64,000 nucleotides of DNA from Pirellulales bacterium (GTDB lineage Bacteria > Planctomycetota > Planctomycetia > Pirellulales > PALSA-1355), in the NCBI GenBank assembly GCA_022844125.1, contig JALHMI010000021.1:1-64000 (forward strand), given 5' to 3'. Below, one piece after another: positions 24,564 to 32,476 of this stretch. The position numbers and the translations under genes are program-made. The notes under the pieces were generated by a model. It ran no database searches and had not been told where the DNA came from. It saw nothing but the letters and a program-made list of their open reading frames with translations. Each line of letters opens with the position of its first letter. The stretch's first letter is position 1.

Positions 24564-25358
24564 CTAGGCAACTTCCATGCTGCCGCGGGCCAAGCGCACC
24601 GTGCGGTCCGCCTCCGCCGCGATGGCCCGATCATGGGTTACCATGATGATAGTGACATTCTGCTGGTCGTTCAAGGTTCGCAGAATCCGCAGGATTTCCC
24701 GTCCTGTTTCACTATCCAGGTTGCCGGTCGGTTCGTCGGCCAGCAAGACCTGCGGCTGGGCGGCTAAAGCCCTGGCAATGGCGGCCCGCTGCATTTCGCC
24801 GCCGGACAGTTCGCTCGGGCGATGCTTAAGCCGGTGCCCCAGGCCGACCTGCTCCAAAAGCTCGGTCGCCCGCTGGACATGTCGGCGGCGGTTGCGGAAG
24901 TAGCTGAAGATCCCTTCTGAAATCAGCAGCGGCGAGAGCACGTTTTCGAGCGCCGTCAGTTCGGGCAGCAGATGATAGAACTGGAAGATCATGCCCAGTT
25001 CCTGGTTGCGAATCCAATCGCGCTTGTGCATCGGCAGATTGTCGATCCGCTGTCCGCCAAGCTGGACTTCGCCGGAGTCGGGCGCGTCGAGCAGGCCGAG
25101 CAAGTGCAGGAGCGTGCTTTTGCCGGAACCGCTCTGACCGATGATCGAGAGGAACTCGCCGCGGCGGACTTCGAGATCGACCCCGCGCAGGACGGGGATC
25201 TCCATGCCAGCTTTGCGATAACTCTTGGTGAGGCGAACGGCCGCGATGTGCGCGGAGTCATCCGGCTTGCCAACGGGCGCGGACACCAGGTGCGGCGCTC
25301 CAGCTGCGCCGGTTCCGCCGCGGCGACGGGGTTCGACTAAGGGGCGCATGTCACTCAT
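24564..25358 (-). CDS. LolD-like ABC transporter ATPase
   Basis: The 264-residue protein has Walker A IIGQSGSGKSTLLHLLG, Q-loop FQFYHLLPELTALENV, signature LSGGEMQRAAIARAL, Walker B VLLADEPTGNLD and switch His THD. The QFYHLLPELTALENV and GLLDAPDSGEV segments place it with LolD/MacB-type ATPases. Residues 1-35 are a Pro/Arg-rich extension; an ATG four codons later is possible. It overlaps the upstream permease gene by 8 bp, so it is translationally coupled. With the two permeases it likely forms a complex releasing lipoproteins from the inner membrane. Confidence 0.92.
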   Translation of the reverse strand: MSDMRPLVEPRRRGGTGAAGAPHLVSAPVGKPDDSAHIAAVRLTKSYRKAGMEIPVLRGVDLEVRRGEFLSIIGQSGSGKSTLLHLLGLLDAPDSGEVQLGGQRIDNLPMHKRDWIRNQELGMIFQFYHLLPELTALENVLSPLLISEGIFSYFRNRRRHVQRATELLEQVGLGHRLKHRPSELSGGEMQRAAIARALAAQPQVLLADEPTGNLDSETGREILRILRTLNDQQNVTIIMVTHDRAIAAEADRTVRLARGSMEVA

Positions 25359-26916
25359 TGCGTAACGCCTCCACCGGTTTGAGGAACGACGCCATCAGGG
25401 CCGGAATGACACTGGCCTGCACGGCGATCGCAATCGCGACCGTGACGATCACCAGGACCGTGAGCGGCTCGACGACGGTCGGTATCTCTTGAAAGTAGTA
25501 GATCGTGGGATCGAAGACCTCCTGGCCCGTGAGTCGGGCGATCAGGTCGGCGATCCATTGAATGTTGGCGATAAAGACCAGGCCGATCAGCATGCCGGCC
25601 CCCGCCCCGACGATGCCGAGCGACAGGCCGTAGCTGAGAAAGATGCTCATCACGCCCGCGCTTGAAGCGCCGAGCGACTTGAGGATGCCGATGTCGCGGC
25701 GCTTTTCGGCGACGATCATGCAGAACGAAGCGAAGATGCCAAAGCCGGCCACCAGAATGATCATGCCCAGCAGGATGTTGAGGATGACGGTTTGCATGCC
25801 GACCGCGGCCAGCAGCGGGCCCTGCTTGTCGCGCCAGGTATGGACGCTGTAGTAGCCGCCAGGGAAGGCCTCGCGGAGCAGGTTGCGCACATGCTCGCCG
25901 TCCGCGTCGTTGTGCAGCTTGATCTGGATGGCGGTCACGTTGGCGATGCCGCTCTGGCGGTCGATCATGCCGCGCATCTCCTGCAGCTTGGCGAGCGGCA
26001 TGAAAATGAAATTGGCGTCGTACTCGGACATGCCACTTTCGTAGAGGTCGACCACGGTGAACGTATCGCTGGAAGGCTTCGGCGGAACCGTGGCCGTGGG
26101 GACAGTCACTTTCACGTCGTCGCCCGGCAGGACCAGAAACTTCTTGCCGTCGGCGGACGCCACCCGGGCCAGACCAAGTCCGAGCACGACTCCGGTGCCG
26201 GTATCCTTCGAGGGATCGAACTGCGGAGCGTTGTTCAAGGGCTCGAAGGGATTCCGCAGCGCGGCGACAACTTCGCCCGGCTGCGGTGCTTGGCGCACGC
26301 GACGATAGCGATAGCCGTCGCGGATGACGACTTCATCAGGAGGCGGCTGCTCGGCCTTCGCGACCGCAGTTGGCAGGGCAACCGCAGACTTGGCTGCACC
26401 GGTCACGGCTTTCTGGCGGCGATGCGGCCAGCCAGAATTCTTCAGCGTGTCGGGCTCACCTTCGACCAGGTCGTAGCCACCTTCGTGCAGGGTGAAGTCC
26501 AGGTGCTTGCGACTCTGCGGATGGCGCAGGTAGCGATTGAAGTCGCTCACTTCGCCGTAGGTGGTTGTATCCACGCCGATGAAGCTGACGTGACGGGTTT
26601 GCCACTGGCCATCGACTTCAAAGGCAAGCTGTCCGGGAAGCGCGACGGTGGGCGTCATGCCAGCGATGTACGGCCCGGCGAGCTCCTCGATGCGGCGCAT
26701 GTGGCCGGCCGCGTCGGGAAAGCCTTCGAGATTGTTGGCCTCGAATACGACGTCGGAAAGGATGCCGTGGATGCGTCCTTGCATTTCGCGTGTGAAGCCT
26801 TCCATGACACCGTTGACGACGATCATGGTCGCCACGCCAAGCATCACGCTGACCACCGAGGCGAGCGCGATCCAGCGCGTTCGCAGGTACCGCCAGCAAA
26901 GGAAGAGGGTGTACAT
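25351..26916 (-). CDS. LolC/LolE-type ABC permease 1
   Basis: The 521-residue protein starts with TM1 in LCWRYLRTRWIALASVVSVMLGVATMIVVNGVMEGFTREMQ and ends with three helices typical of FtsX/LolCE (ILNILLGMIILVAGFGIFASFCMIVAEKRRDIGILKSLGAS; LIGLVFIANIQWIADL; VTVAIAIAVQASVIPALMAS). The AEKRRDIGILKSLGAS coupling element contacts the ATPase. The periplasmic domain, about 350 residues, is larger than the about 230 of E. coli LolC. It is a paralogue of the gene 18 bp upstream. The pair probably form a heterodimer. Confidence 0.9.
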   Translation of the reverse strand: MYTLFLCWRYLRTRWIALASVVSVMLGVATMIVVNGVMEGFTREMQGRIHGILSDVVFEANNLEGFPDAAGHMRRIEELAGPYIAGMTPTVALPGQLAFEVDGQWQTRHVSFIGVDTTTYGEVSDFNRYLRHPQSRKHLDFTLHEGGYDLVEGEPDTLKNSGWPHRRQKAVTGAAKSAVALPTAVAKAEQPPPDEVVIRDGYRYRRVRQAPQPGEVVAALRNPFEPLNNAPQFDPSKDTGTGVVLGLGLARVASADGKKFLVLPGDDVKVTVPTATVPPKPSSDTFTVVDLYESGMSEYDANFIFMPLAKLQEMRGMIDRQSGIANVTAIQIKLHNDADGEHVRNLLREAFPGGYYSVHTWRDKQGPLLAAVGMQTVILNILLGMIILVAGFGIFASFCMIVAEKRRDIGILKSLGASSAGVMSIFLSYGLSLGIVGAGAGMLIGLVFIANIQWIADLIARLTGQEVFDPTIYYFQEIPTVVEPLTVLVIVTVAIAIAVQASVIPALMASFLKPVEALRNE

Positions 26917-26934
26917 GGTTATCGTCGCGGTGGA

Positions 26935-28530
26935 TTAGAGTTTGTTTCGTAGGGCTTCGACCGGGTGCAATCGCGCGGCGCGGCGTGCCGGCAGGATGCT
27001 GGCCAGGACCGCGATCAGCATCGCACCCAGCACGATCCAGGCGACCGTGAACGGCTTGACGATGGCCGGAATCTCTTGGAAGTAGTAGACCGTGGGGTCA
27101 AAGACCGGCTGACCGGTGAGGCGGCCGACGCCGTCGGCAATCCCGTCGAGGTTGGCCACGATCGAAAGACCCAGGATCATGCCGACGCCGGAACCGACGA
27201 TTCCCAGGCCGAGTCCATAGGCCAGGAACACGCCGAGAATGCCGCGGTTGGGCGCGCCGAGTGATTTGAGGATGCCGATGTCCTTGGTCTTCTCGACGAC
27301 GATCATGTAGAAGATCGCCAGGATGCCGAAGCCCGCCACGGCGATGATCATGAACAACAGCAGGTTCAGAATCGTGGTCTCGAGCGTGACGGCCGAAAGA
27401 AGCGGGCCCTGCTTGTCGCGCCAGGTTTGGACGGCGAACGTGCTGGCCGGGAACTCCGCTCGCAGCAGGTCGCGGACCTGCTGGCCATCGGCTTCGTCAC
27501 GAAGTTTGATCTGGATGGAAGTCACGGCGCCGCTGGCCGTGTCCTTGTCGTACAGCTCGCGCATTTGCTGCACGGTTTCGAGCGGCGCGAACACCAGGTT
27601 CGAGTCGTACTCGCTCAGCTTGCTCTCGTAAAAGTCGACAATCGTGAAGAGCTGCCGGGCGACCTTGGGAGGAGTGCCGCCGGTGGGGACCGTGATTTCG
27701 ACGTCGTCGCCCGGCAGGAGGAAGAAGTGATCGCTGCCGTCGGGAAGCCGATAGCAGGCGAGCGCCATGCCCAGCACCAGTCCGGCGTGGGTTTGCGTGG
27801 CGGGATCGAAGAGCCCCTCGGCTTGATCCTCGGCGGTGGCCGCCTCTTCACGCTGGTAGACCCAGCCGGAGTCTTCGATCTCAGCGGGGGGAAGCTCGGC
27901 AGGCTGCTGGAGCCCGACTTGATGCTCGGGATCGACGATGCCTGCCTCGGCGGCGACGGCGGCATCATTGGGCTGCATGTCGCTGAAGAACCGGGCCTCG
28001 GCGCGGCGGTGCGGCCAACCGGCAATTTCCATGCGATGGCGAAACTTGACATGCGGGCCGCCCTCGTGATCGATGACGTCGTAGCCGCCGTCACGCAAAG
28101 CGAACTCGAGTTGCTGGCGGTTGTCCGGGTGTTGCAAATACTTGCTGAACTCGCCGGCCGTGCCATAGGTGGCCGGATCGATGCCGATAAACGTGATCTG
28201 GCGCTGGTGCCAGTTGCCACGATGCTGGAACGAGAGCATGGCCGGAATCGAATGGCTGGCGGTCATGCCGGCGATGTACTGGCCCGCGACTTTCTGGATT
28301 CGCTCCATCTGTCCGCGGGCGTCGCCGAAGCCCCCAGCGCCGTGGCTTTCGACCGTGACGTCAGAGAGGATGCCGTGGATGCGGCCCTGCATTTCGCGGG
28401 AGAAGCCCTCCATCACGCTGTTGACGACGATCATCGTGGCCACGCCTAGCATCACGCTAATGATGCTGGCCAGCGCGATGTAGCGCGTGCGGAGATATCG
28501 GCAGCAGAGCAGCAGAATGTACATCGCCAA
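26935..28530 (-). CDS. LolC/LolE-type ABC permease 2
   Basis: The 531-residue protein is closely similar to permease 1 over its whole length. The N-terminus is LCCRYLRTRYIALASIISVMLGVATMIVVNSVMEGFSREMQGRIHGILSDV and the coupling element is VEKTKDIGILKSLGAPNRG. The tail (LARRAARLHPVEALRNKL) has the usual RxxPxEALR ending. It differs from permease 1 mainly in the acidic mid-periplasmic insert (residues 185-240, Glu/Asp/Gln-rich). The third codon is another ATG. It is the first gene of the permease-permease-ATPase operon. Tandem duplication followed by divergence is inferred. Confidence 0.9.
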   Translation of the reverse strand: MAMYILLLCCRYLRTRYIALASIISVMLGVATMIVVNSVMEGFSREMQGRIHGILSDVTVESHGAGGFGDARGQMERIQKVAGQYIAGMTASHSIPAMLSFQHRGNWHQRQITFIGIDPATYGTAGEFSKYLQHPDNRQQLEFALRDGGYDVIDHEGGPHVKFRHRMEIAGWPHRRAEARFFSDMQPNDAAVAAEAGIVDPEHQVGLQQPAELPPAEIEDSGWVYQREEAATAEDQAEGLFDPATQTHAGLVLGMALACYRLPDGSDHFFLLPGDDVEITVPTGGTPPKVARQLFTIVDFYESKLSEYDSNLVFAPLETVQQMRELYDKDTASGAVTSIQIKLRDEADGQQVRDLLRAEFPASTFAVQTWRDKQGPLLSAVTLETTILNLLLFMIIAVAGFGILAIFYMIVVEKTKDIGILKSLGAPNRGILGVFLAYGLGLGIVGSGVGMILGLSIVANLDGIADGVGRLTGQPVFDPTVYYFQEIPAIVKPFTVAWIVLGAMLIAVLASILPARRAARLHPVEALRNKL

Positions 28531-28570
28531 TCCTTTGGCCGAATAATCCAGGTCATCCTTAACTTCAAAC

Positions 28571-28723
28571 CGGGTAGCCCTGACAACTTGTTGTCAGGGT
28601 GCCTCCGGCACAAGATGGATCAGATAACGCGTGGCGTGACGTGGGGCACAACAATTCGATCACGTTGTCACTTAAACCCTCCGGTTGCAAGCAACACCGA
28701 CAACAAGTTGTCGGTGCTACCCG
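28571..28723. repeat. Head-to-head pair of GACAAC-TT-GTTGTC hairpin repeats
   Basis: CCCTGACAAC/GTTGTCAGGG (28578-28599) and CACCGACAAC/GTTGTCGGTG (28695-28716) are 10-bp stems with two-base loops. The left copy is preceded by CGGGTAG (28571-28577) and the right copy is followed by CTACCCG (28717-28723), so the two are inverted copies of one element about 95 bp apart. The spacer is not coding. This lies in the promoter region between lysS and the Lol-type operon. Confidence 0.8.
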
Positions 28724-28745
28724 AGCCGTTCTGTAACTTTCACAG

Positions 28746-30317
28746 CTACCCGCGGCGGGGCTCCTCGTGCCGCAGGAGCGGGAACAAAATCACTTCGCGA
28801 ATGTTCTGGCTGCCGGTGAGCAGCATGACCAACCGATCGATGCCGATGCCAAGTCCGCCGGCGGGCGGCATGCCGTGCCGCAGCGCGCGGATGAAATCGT
28901 GATCCATCTTGGCCATCGAGTCCTCTTCCTTCTGCCCCTGGAGCTGCGTGCGGAACAGCTCCTCCTGTAGATCCGGATCGTTGAGCTCAGTGTAGGCGTT
29001 CGCCAGTTCCATGCCCTGGATGAAGAGCTCAAACCGCTCGGCAATGTGCTCGCTGCCCTGCTTCCGCTTGGTCAGCGGGCAGATGCTGGCCGGATAGTCG
29101 ATGACAAAGATCGGGCCGACGAGCGCGTCTTCAACCCTCTCTTCGAAGACTTCGCTCTTGATGACATCCGGGTGCTTGCCGGCCGTTTCGAGGCCGATGC
29201 CATCGGCCAGCTTCTTCACTGCGGCAGCATCGTCCGGCGATACGCCCGTGTGCTCGGCAAAGAGCTCGTCGTAGGTCTTGCGAGCGAAAGGCGAGGTGAA
29301 GTCAATCGTGCGTTCGCCCCAGGTGATCTGGCGGCCGGCGCCAATGGCGTCGAGCGCATCGAGGATGATCCGCTCGGTGAGATCCATCATCGTGCCATAG
29401 TCGCCATAGGCCTGGTAGGCCTCGAGCATCGTGAATTCGGGATTGTGGCGCGGGCTGATGCCTTCGTTGCGATAGACACGCCCCAGCTCATAGACGCGTT
29501 CCATGCCGCCGACCAGCAGCCGCTTGAGGTGCAGCTCGAGCGCGATCCGCATGAACAGCGGCATGTCGAGCGCGTTGTGGTGCGTCTTGAACGGACGGGC
29601 GGCAGCGCCACCGGCAATGGCATGCAGCGTGGGGCCTTCGACTTCGACATAGCCACTGGCTGCCAGCGTGCGGCGGACCGAGGCGACAATCTTGGTACGA
29701 TCGAGGAACTTCGGCAGCACGCCCTCGGTATACGCGAGGTCGATGTAGCGCATCCGCTGGCGAAGCTCGGGATCGGTCAGGCCGTGATGCTTTTCGGGGG
29801 GCGTCTCGATGCTCTTGGTGAGGAAGTGCAGCTTCTCGACGAAGATCGTGAGTTCGCCCGTCTTGGTTCGTTTGAGCTCGCCATCGACGCCGACCAGGTC
29901 ACCCAGGTCGAGGCATTCGGCCAGCGCCCAGTTTTCTTCGCCGACCTGGCCGCGGCCGACAAAGAGCTGGATCTGGCCGGTCCAGTCGCGAATGTCGAGG
30001 AAGATCAGCTTACCCTTCTTGCGCTGCAGGACGATGCGGCCCGCGGCGCGAACCTTGGGGCCGTTCTGGTGCGGTTCGCGCTGGCCTTCGGCGAGGGGCT
30101 CGACGGTGATCTCACCCTCGCGCGCGCGGATATCGGCGATGCGTGCGTGGTCGTCGAAGCGCGATCCCCAGGGGTCGATGCCCAACTCCTGGATTTTGCG
30201 CAGCTTCGCGCGGCGCGAAGCCTCGTGCATGCCTGGGGTATCCGGAGCTTCGGACATCGGCTTGGCGCGAGACTCGGCTTGTGTGGCCTGGGACTCTGGT
30301 GGATCGATCGCGGTCAT
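28746..30317 (-). CDS. lysS: Lysyl-tRNA synthetase, class II
   Basis: LysS charges tRNA-Lys. The 523-residue protein has an OB-fold anticodon domain (GRIVLQRKKGKLIFLDIRDWTGQIQLFVG). The class II catalytic core has motif 1 RTKIVASVRRTLAASGYVEVEGPTLH, motif 2 YRNEGISPRHNPEFTMLEAYQAY and motif 3 GGLGIGIDRLVMLLTGSQNIREVILFP. The length is near the usual 500; the N-terminus carries a polar extension of about 30 residues, and an ATG at residue 21 (MSEAPDTPG) is an alternative start. Confidence 0.96.
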   Translation of the reverse strand: MTAIDPPESQATQAESRAKPMSEAPDTPGMHEASRRAKLRKIQELGIDPWGSRFDDHARIADIRAREGEITVEPLAEGQREPHQNGPKVRAAGRIVLQRKKGKLIFLDIRDWTGQIQLFVGRGQVGEENWALAECLDLGDLVGVDGELKRTKTGELTIFVEKLHFLTKSIETPPEKHHGLTDPELRQRMRYIDLAYTEGVLPKFLDRTKIVASVRRTLAASGYVEVEGPTLHAIAGGAAARPFKTHHNALDMPLFMRIALELHLKRLLVGGMERVYELGRVYRNEGISPRHNPEFTMLEAYQAYGDYGTMMDLTERIILDALDAIGAGRQITWGERTIDFTSPFARKTYDELFAEHTGVSPDDAAAVKKLADGIGLETAGKHPDVIKSEVFEERVEDALVGPIFVIDYPASICPLTKRKQGSEHIAERFELFIQGMELANAYTELNDPDLQEELFRTQLQGQKEEDSMAKMDHDFIRALRHGMPPAGGLGIGIDRLVMLLTGSQNIREVILFPLLRHEEPRRG

Positions 30318-30471
30318 GGTCGACTTGCAAAACTTGGAAAGAATCGCAACATTTTAGAGCAACTGGAGTTGTGGTCAATGTCAGCTCGCCGCGGCAGCGG
30401 CCCGCGACGACCGTCGCGACGGCCGCAGCCAAGTTCCCCAAGCACAAGCCTTTGCGTCAGAGCCAACCCTG

Positions 30472-30852
30472 ATGAGTCGAGACCTGAGACGCGATACCCG
30501 GCCAGGCCTGTACTGTGTCGAGCTGCGGACCCAGAACTGGCAGCCACTGCTGGATTGGTACCGAAACATCCTCGGGCTGAGGGTCCTGGTCCGGGTGGTC
30601 GAAGACGGCTACGCCCTGCTGGAGGCCGGCGACACGCGAATTGCGCTGCTTTCGCGCCCGGCCACCGCGCCGCCAAGCGACCGCTTCAGCATGGCCTTTG
30701 AAGTGGACGACGTGCCGAAACTCTGCGCCCGGCTGGAGGAGGCCGGCTCTCCGCTGACCCATCCGGCGCGCGACCCCGAGGGGCTGCGCGAGGTGAACAC
30801 GTTGGATCCGGACGGGAACCGGGTGCGGCTATTTAGCTGGCCGAATAAGTAG
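30472..30852 (+). CDS. VOC/glyoxalase-family protein
   Basis: The 126-residue single-domain protein has the beta-alpha-beta-beta-beta arrangement of the vicinal-oxygen-chelate fold: GLYCVELRTQNWQPLLDWYRNILGLRV, EDGYALLEAGDTRIALLSRP, FSMAFEVDDVPKLCARLEEAGSPL, and LREVNTLDPDGNRVRLFSW. The final D-P-D-G-N-x-x-x-L/F element is a strong family marker. The usual first metal ligand (His) is replaced by Glu/Tyr-type residues, so a metalloenzyme role is uncertain. Its 3' half is antisense to the end of the next open frame. Confidence 0.85.
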   Translation: MSRDLRRDTRPGLYCVELRTQNWQPLLDWYRNILGLRVLVRVVEDGYALLEAGDTRIALLSRPATAPPSDRFSMAFEVDDVPKLCARLEEAGSPLTHPARDPEGLREVNTLDPDGNRVRLFSWPNK

Positions 30853-31811
30853 GCGGTACGCGGTCCGTCGTTCACGCGTGACGTAACGTGGCTGATGAGT
30901 GGTGCCATCTCGCGATCGAACGTTTGCTTGGCCCAGAGCAGGACAGCGAGCAGGCTCGCGGCCACCAGCGCCAGGCTTAACAGGTCTCTGGTCCTGGGTG
31001 CGCATCTGCGGAGCCAGGGCAACTGCGAAGTCCAGCACAGCAAGGGTGTGAACAGCACGAGCAAGGCCGTACTGGTCGTCAGCTCGCCGAAGAATCGGCC
31101 GATGAACAGAAAGCCGAACAGCAGGACGACCGAGAGGCTGACGATTCCTCGCAGGTCGGCGTCCTGGCTGCCAAGCCGCGAGCCGATCGTGGCTCCGGCA
31201 ATCGCGGCCGACCAGGGGAGTGCGGCGGAGCCCCCCTTGATGTAGCCGGCCATGGCGATCAGCAGCCCGGCGGCGAAAAGCGCGGCCGCCAGCGCTAAGG
31301 ATATAGACGCCTGTCCTCCGCCGTCATTGTCACCTATGTGTCGCCGGCGAATCCACAGCTTCTGAACCAGGCTCAGAACGCCGACGAGTATGCCGGCACT
31401 GCCGAGTAACAGGATTCCGACTTCGCGCGCGCCCTCTTGCAAGTAAACCGAGGCGTGCAGCAGGATCCGCACAAGCACCACCGCCAAGGCGAACACGAGC
31501 CCCCACCGCAGGGCGCGCGCCTTAAGCGGCAAATGGCCAACCGCGAGCAGCGCAACCGTCGCCGGCAACACGATGACCAGGAATCGATCGAGCGCATTGG
31601 CGGGGGGCAAGCGGGGCCAAAGCCCTAGCACGGCATAGCCGCTGATCGCCCCGATGACGACTGCGACCACGCTCGCCCGAGCGCCCTGCGCCCTCGGCCG
31701 GCCCTGCCCTGCCAGCCGGCGCGGCCGAAAACGGCCGGCGACCAGCATGCAAACCGCACTGGCGATCAAGGCGACCGCGATCGACGCTAAAGCTTTGAGC
31801 CCCTCGGTCAT
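30609..31811 (-). CDS. Polytopic membrane protein, C-terminus antisense to the VOC gene
   Basis: About ten hydrophobic helices fill residues 1-310 (for example ALASIAVALIASAVCMLVAG, FLVIVLPATVALLAVGHL, ISLALAAALFAAGLLIAMAGYI, LLSLALVAASLLAVLLWAKQ). No family is recognised. From about residue 320 to 400 the frame runs antisense through the VOC gene and becomes Ser/Arg-rich, so this tail is probably not native. The original stop codon may have been lost, or translation truly overlaps. The gene lies 5 bp downstream of the YceI gene on the same strand, suggesting a two-gene operon. Confidence 0.6.
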   Translation of the reverse strand: MTEGLKALASIAVALIASAVCMLVAGRFRPRRLAGQGRPRAQGARASVVAVVIGAISGYAVLGLWPRLPPANALDRFLVIVLPATVALLAVGHLPLKARALRWGLVFALAVVLVRILLHASVYLQEGAREVGILLLGSAGILVGVLSLVQKLWIRRRHIGDNDGGGQASISLALAAALFAAGLLIAMAGYIKGGSAALPWSAAIAGATIGSRLGSQDADLRGIVSLSVVLLFGFLFIGRFFGELTTSTALLVLFTPLLCWTSQLPWLRRCAPRTRDLLSLALVAASLLAVLLWAKQTFDREMAPLISHVTSRVNDGPRTAYLFGQLNSRTRFPSGSNVFTSRSPSGSRAGWVSGEPASSSRAQSFGTSSTSKAMLKRSLGGAVAGRESSAIRVSPASSRA

Positions 31812-31815
31812 GCGG

Positions 31816-32400
31816 TCACTTCCGCACCCCTTCGCAGTCGATCATGACGATGGCCTCGTCGCCGATGCCACCGATCTGGCTCTTGTCGAAACCGAAGTCG
31901 CTTCGCTTGAGCTTGAGCTCGGTCGAGAAGCCGACGTGCTTGCCGCCGAAGAACTCGACTTCCTTGCCGCCCAGCAGGTCGAAGGTGATTTCCTTCGTGG
32001 TGCCGTGCATCGTGAAGTCGCCCGTGACCTGGTAGCCCCCGTCGATCGCCTTCACGCTCGTGCTCTTGAATTCGATGGTCGGAAACTGCTTGGTGTCGAA
32101 GTAGTCGGGCTGACGCAGATGCAGGTCGCGGGCCTCGTTGGCGGTGTCGACGCTGTCGGCCTGGATCGTCAGTTGAAAGCTCGACTTCGTGGGATCTTCG
32201 CGGTCGATCACAAACTTGCCTTCGACCTTGTTGAAGCGTCCGTGGATCCAACTGATGTTTTGGTGCCGGGCTTTGAAGCTGACCGATGAGTGGACGCCGT
32301 CGTAGGCGTATTCGTCGGCGGCGGTGGCGCACTGCACGGCGCCGACCAATAATGCGATGGCGGCCGCCAATCGAACGCTAATCTCAACCATCTTTCGCAT
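31816..32400 (-). CDS. YceI-family periplasmic lipocalin-like protein
   Basis: The 194-residue protein has a signal peptide (AAAIALLVGAVQCATAADEYAYD). The YceI beta-barrel follows: YDGVHSSVSFKARHQNISWIHGRFNKVEGKFVIDRED, LTIQADSVDTANEARDLHLRQPDYFDTKQFPTIEFKSTSV, and GDFTMHGTTKEITFDL. YceI proteins bind polyisoprenoid or other amphiphilic ligands in the periplasm. The conserved DLHLRxPDYFDTxxFPxIxF block is intact. It precedes the membrane-protein gene by 5 bp. Confidence 0.93.
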   Translation of the reverse strand: MRKMVEISVRLAAAIALLVGAVQCATAADEYAYDGVHSSVSFKARHQNISWIHGRFNKVEGKFVIDREDPTKSSFQLTIQADSVDTANEARDLHLRQPDYFDTKQFPTIEFKSTSVKAIDGGYQVTGDFTMHGTTKEITFDLLGGKEVEFFGGKHVGFSTELKLKRSDFGFDKSQIGGIGDEAIVMIDCEGVRK

Positions 32401-32476
32401 AGCTCGTTAACCTTTCAGATAATTCTCGATGCAACAAATCACGGTGACTCTGCAAGCCGCCGGGGACTCTCGACAC

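Noticed and set aside
25792-28449. Long plus-strand frames over the Lol permease genes
   Set aside because: Shadows of two well-supported permease genes on the minus strand.
29046-30701. Plus-strand open frame of 551 residues over lysS
   Set aside because: Antisense to a clear lysyl-tRNA synthetase; no motif of its own.
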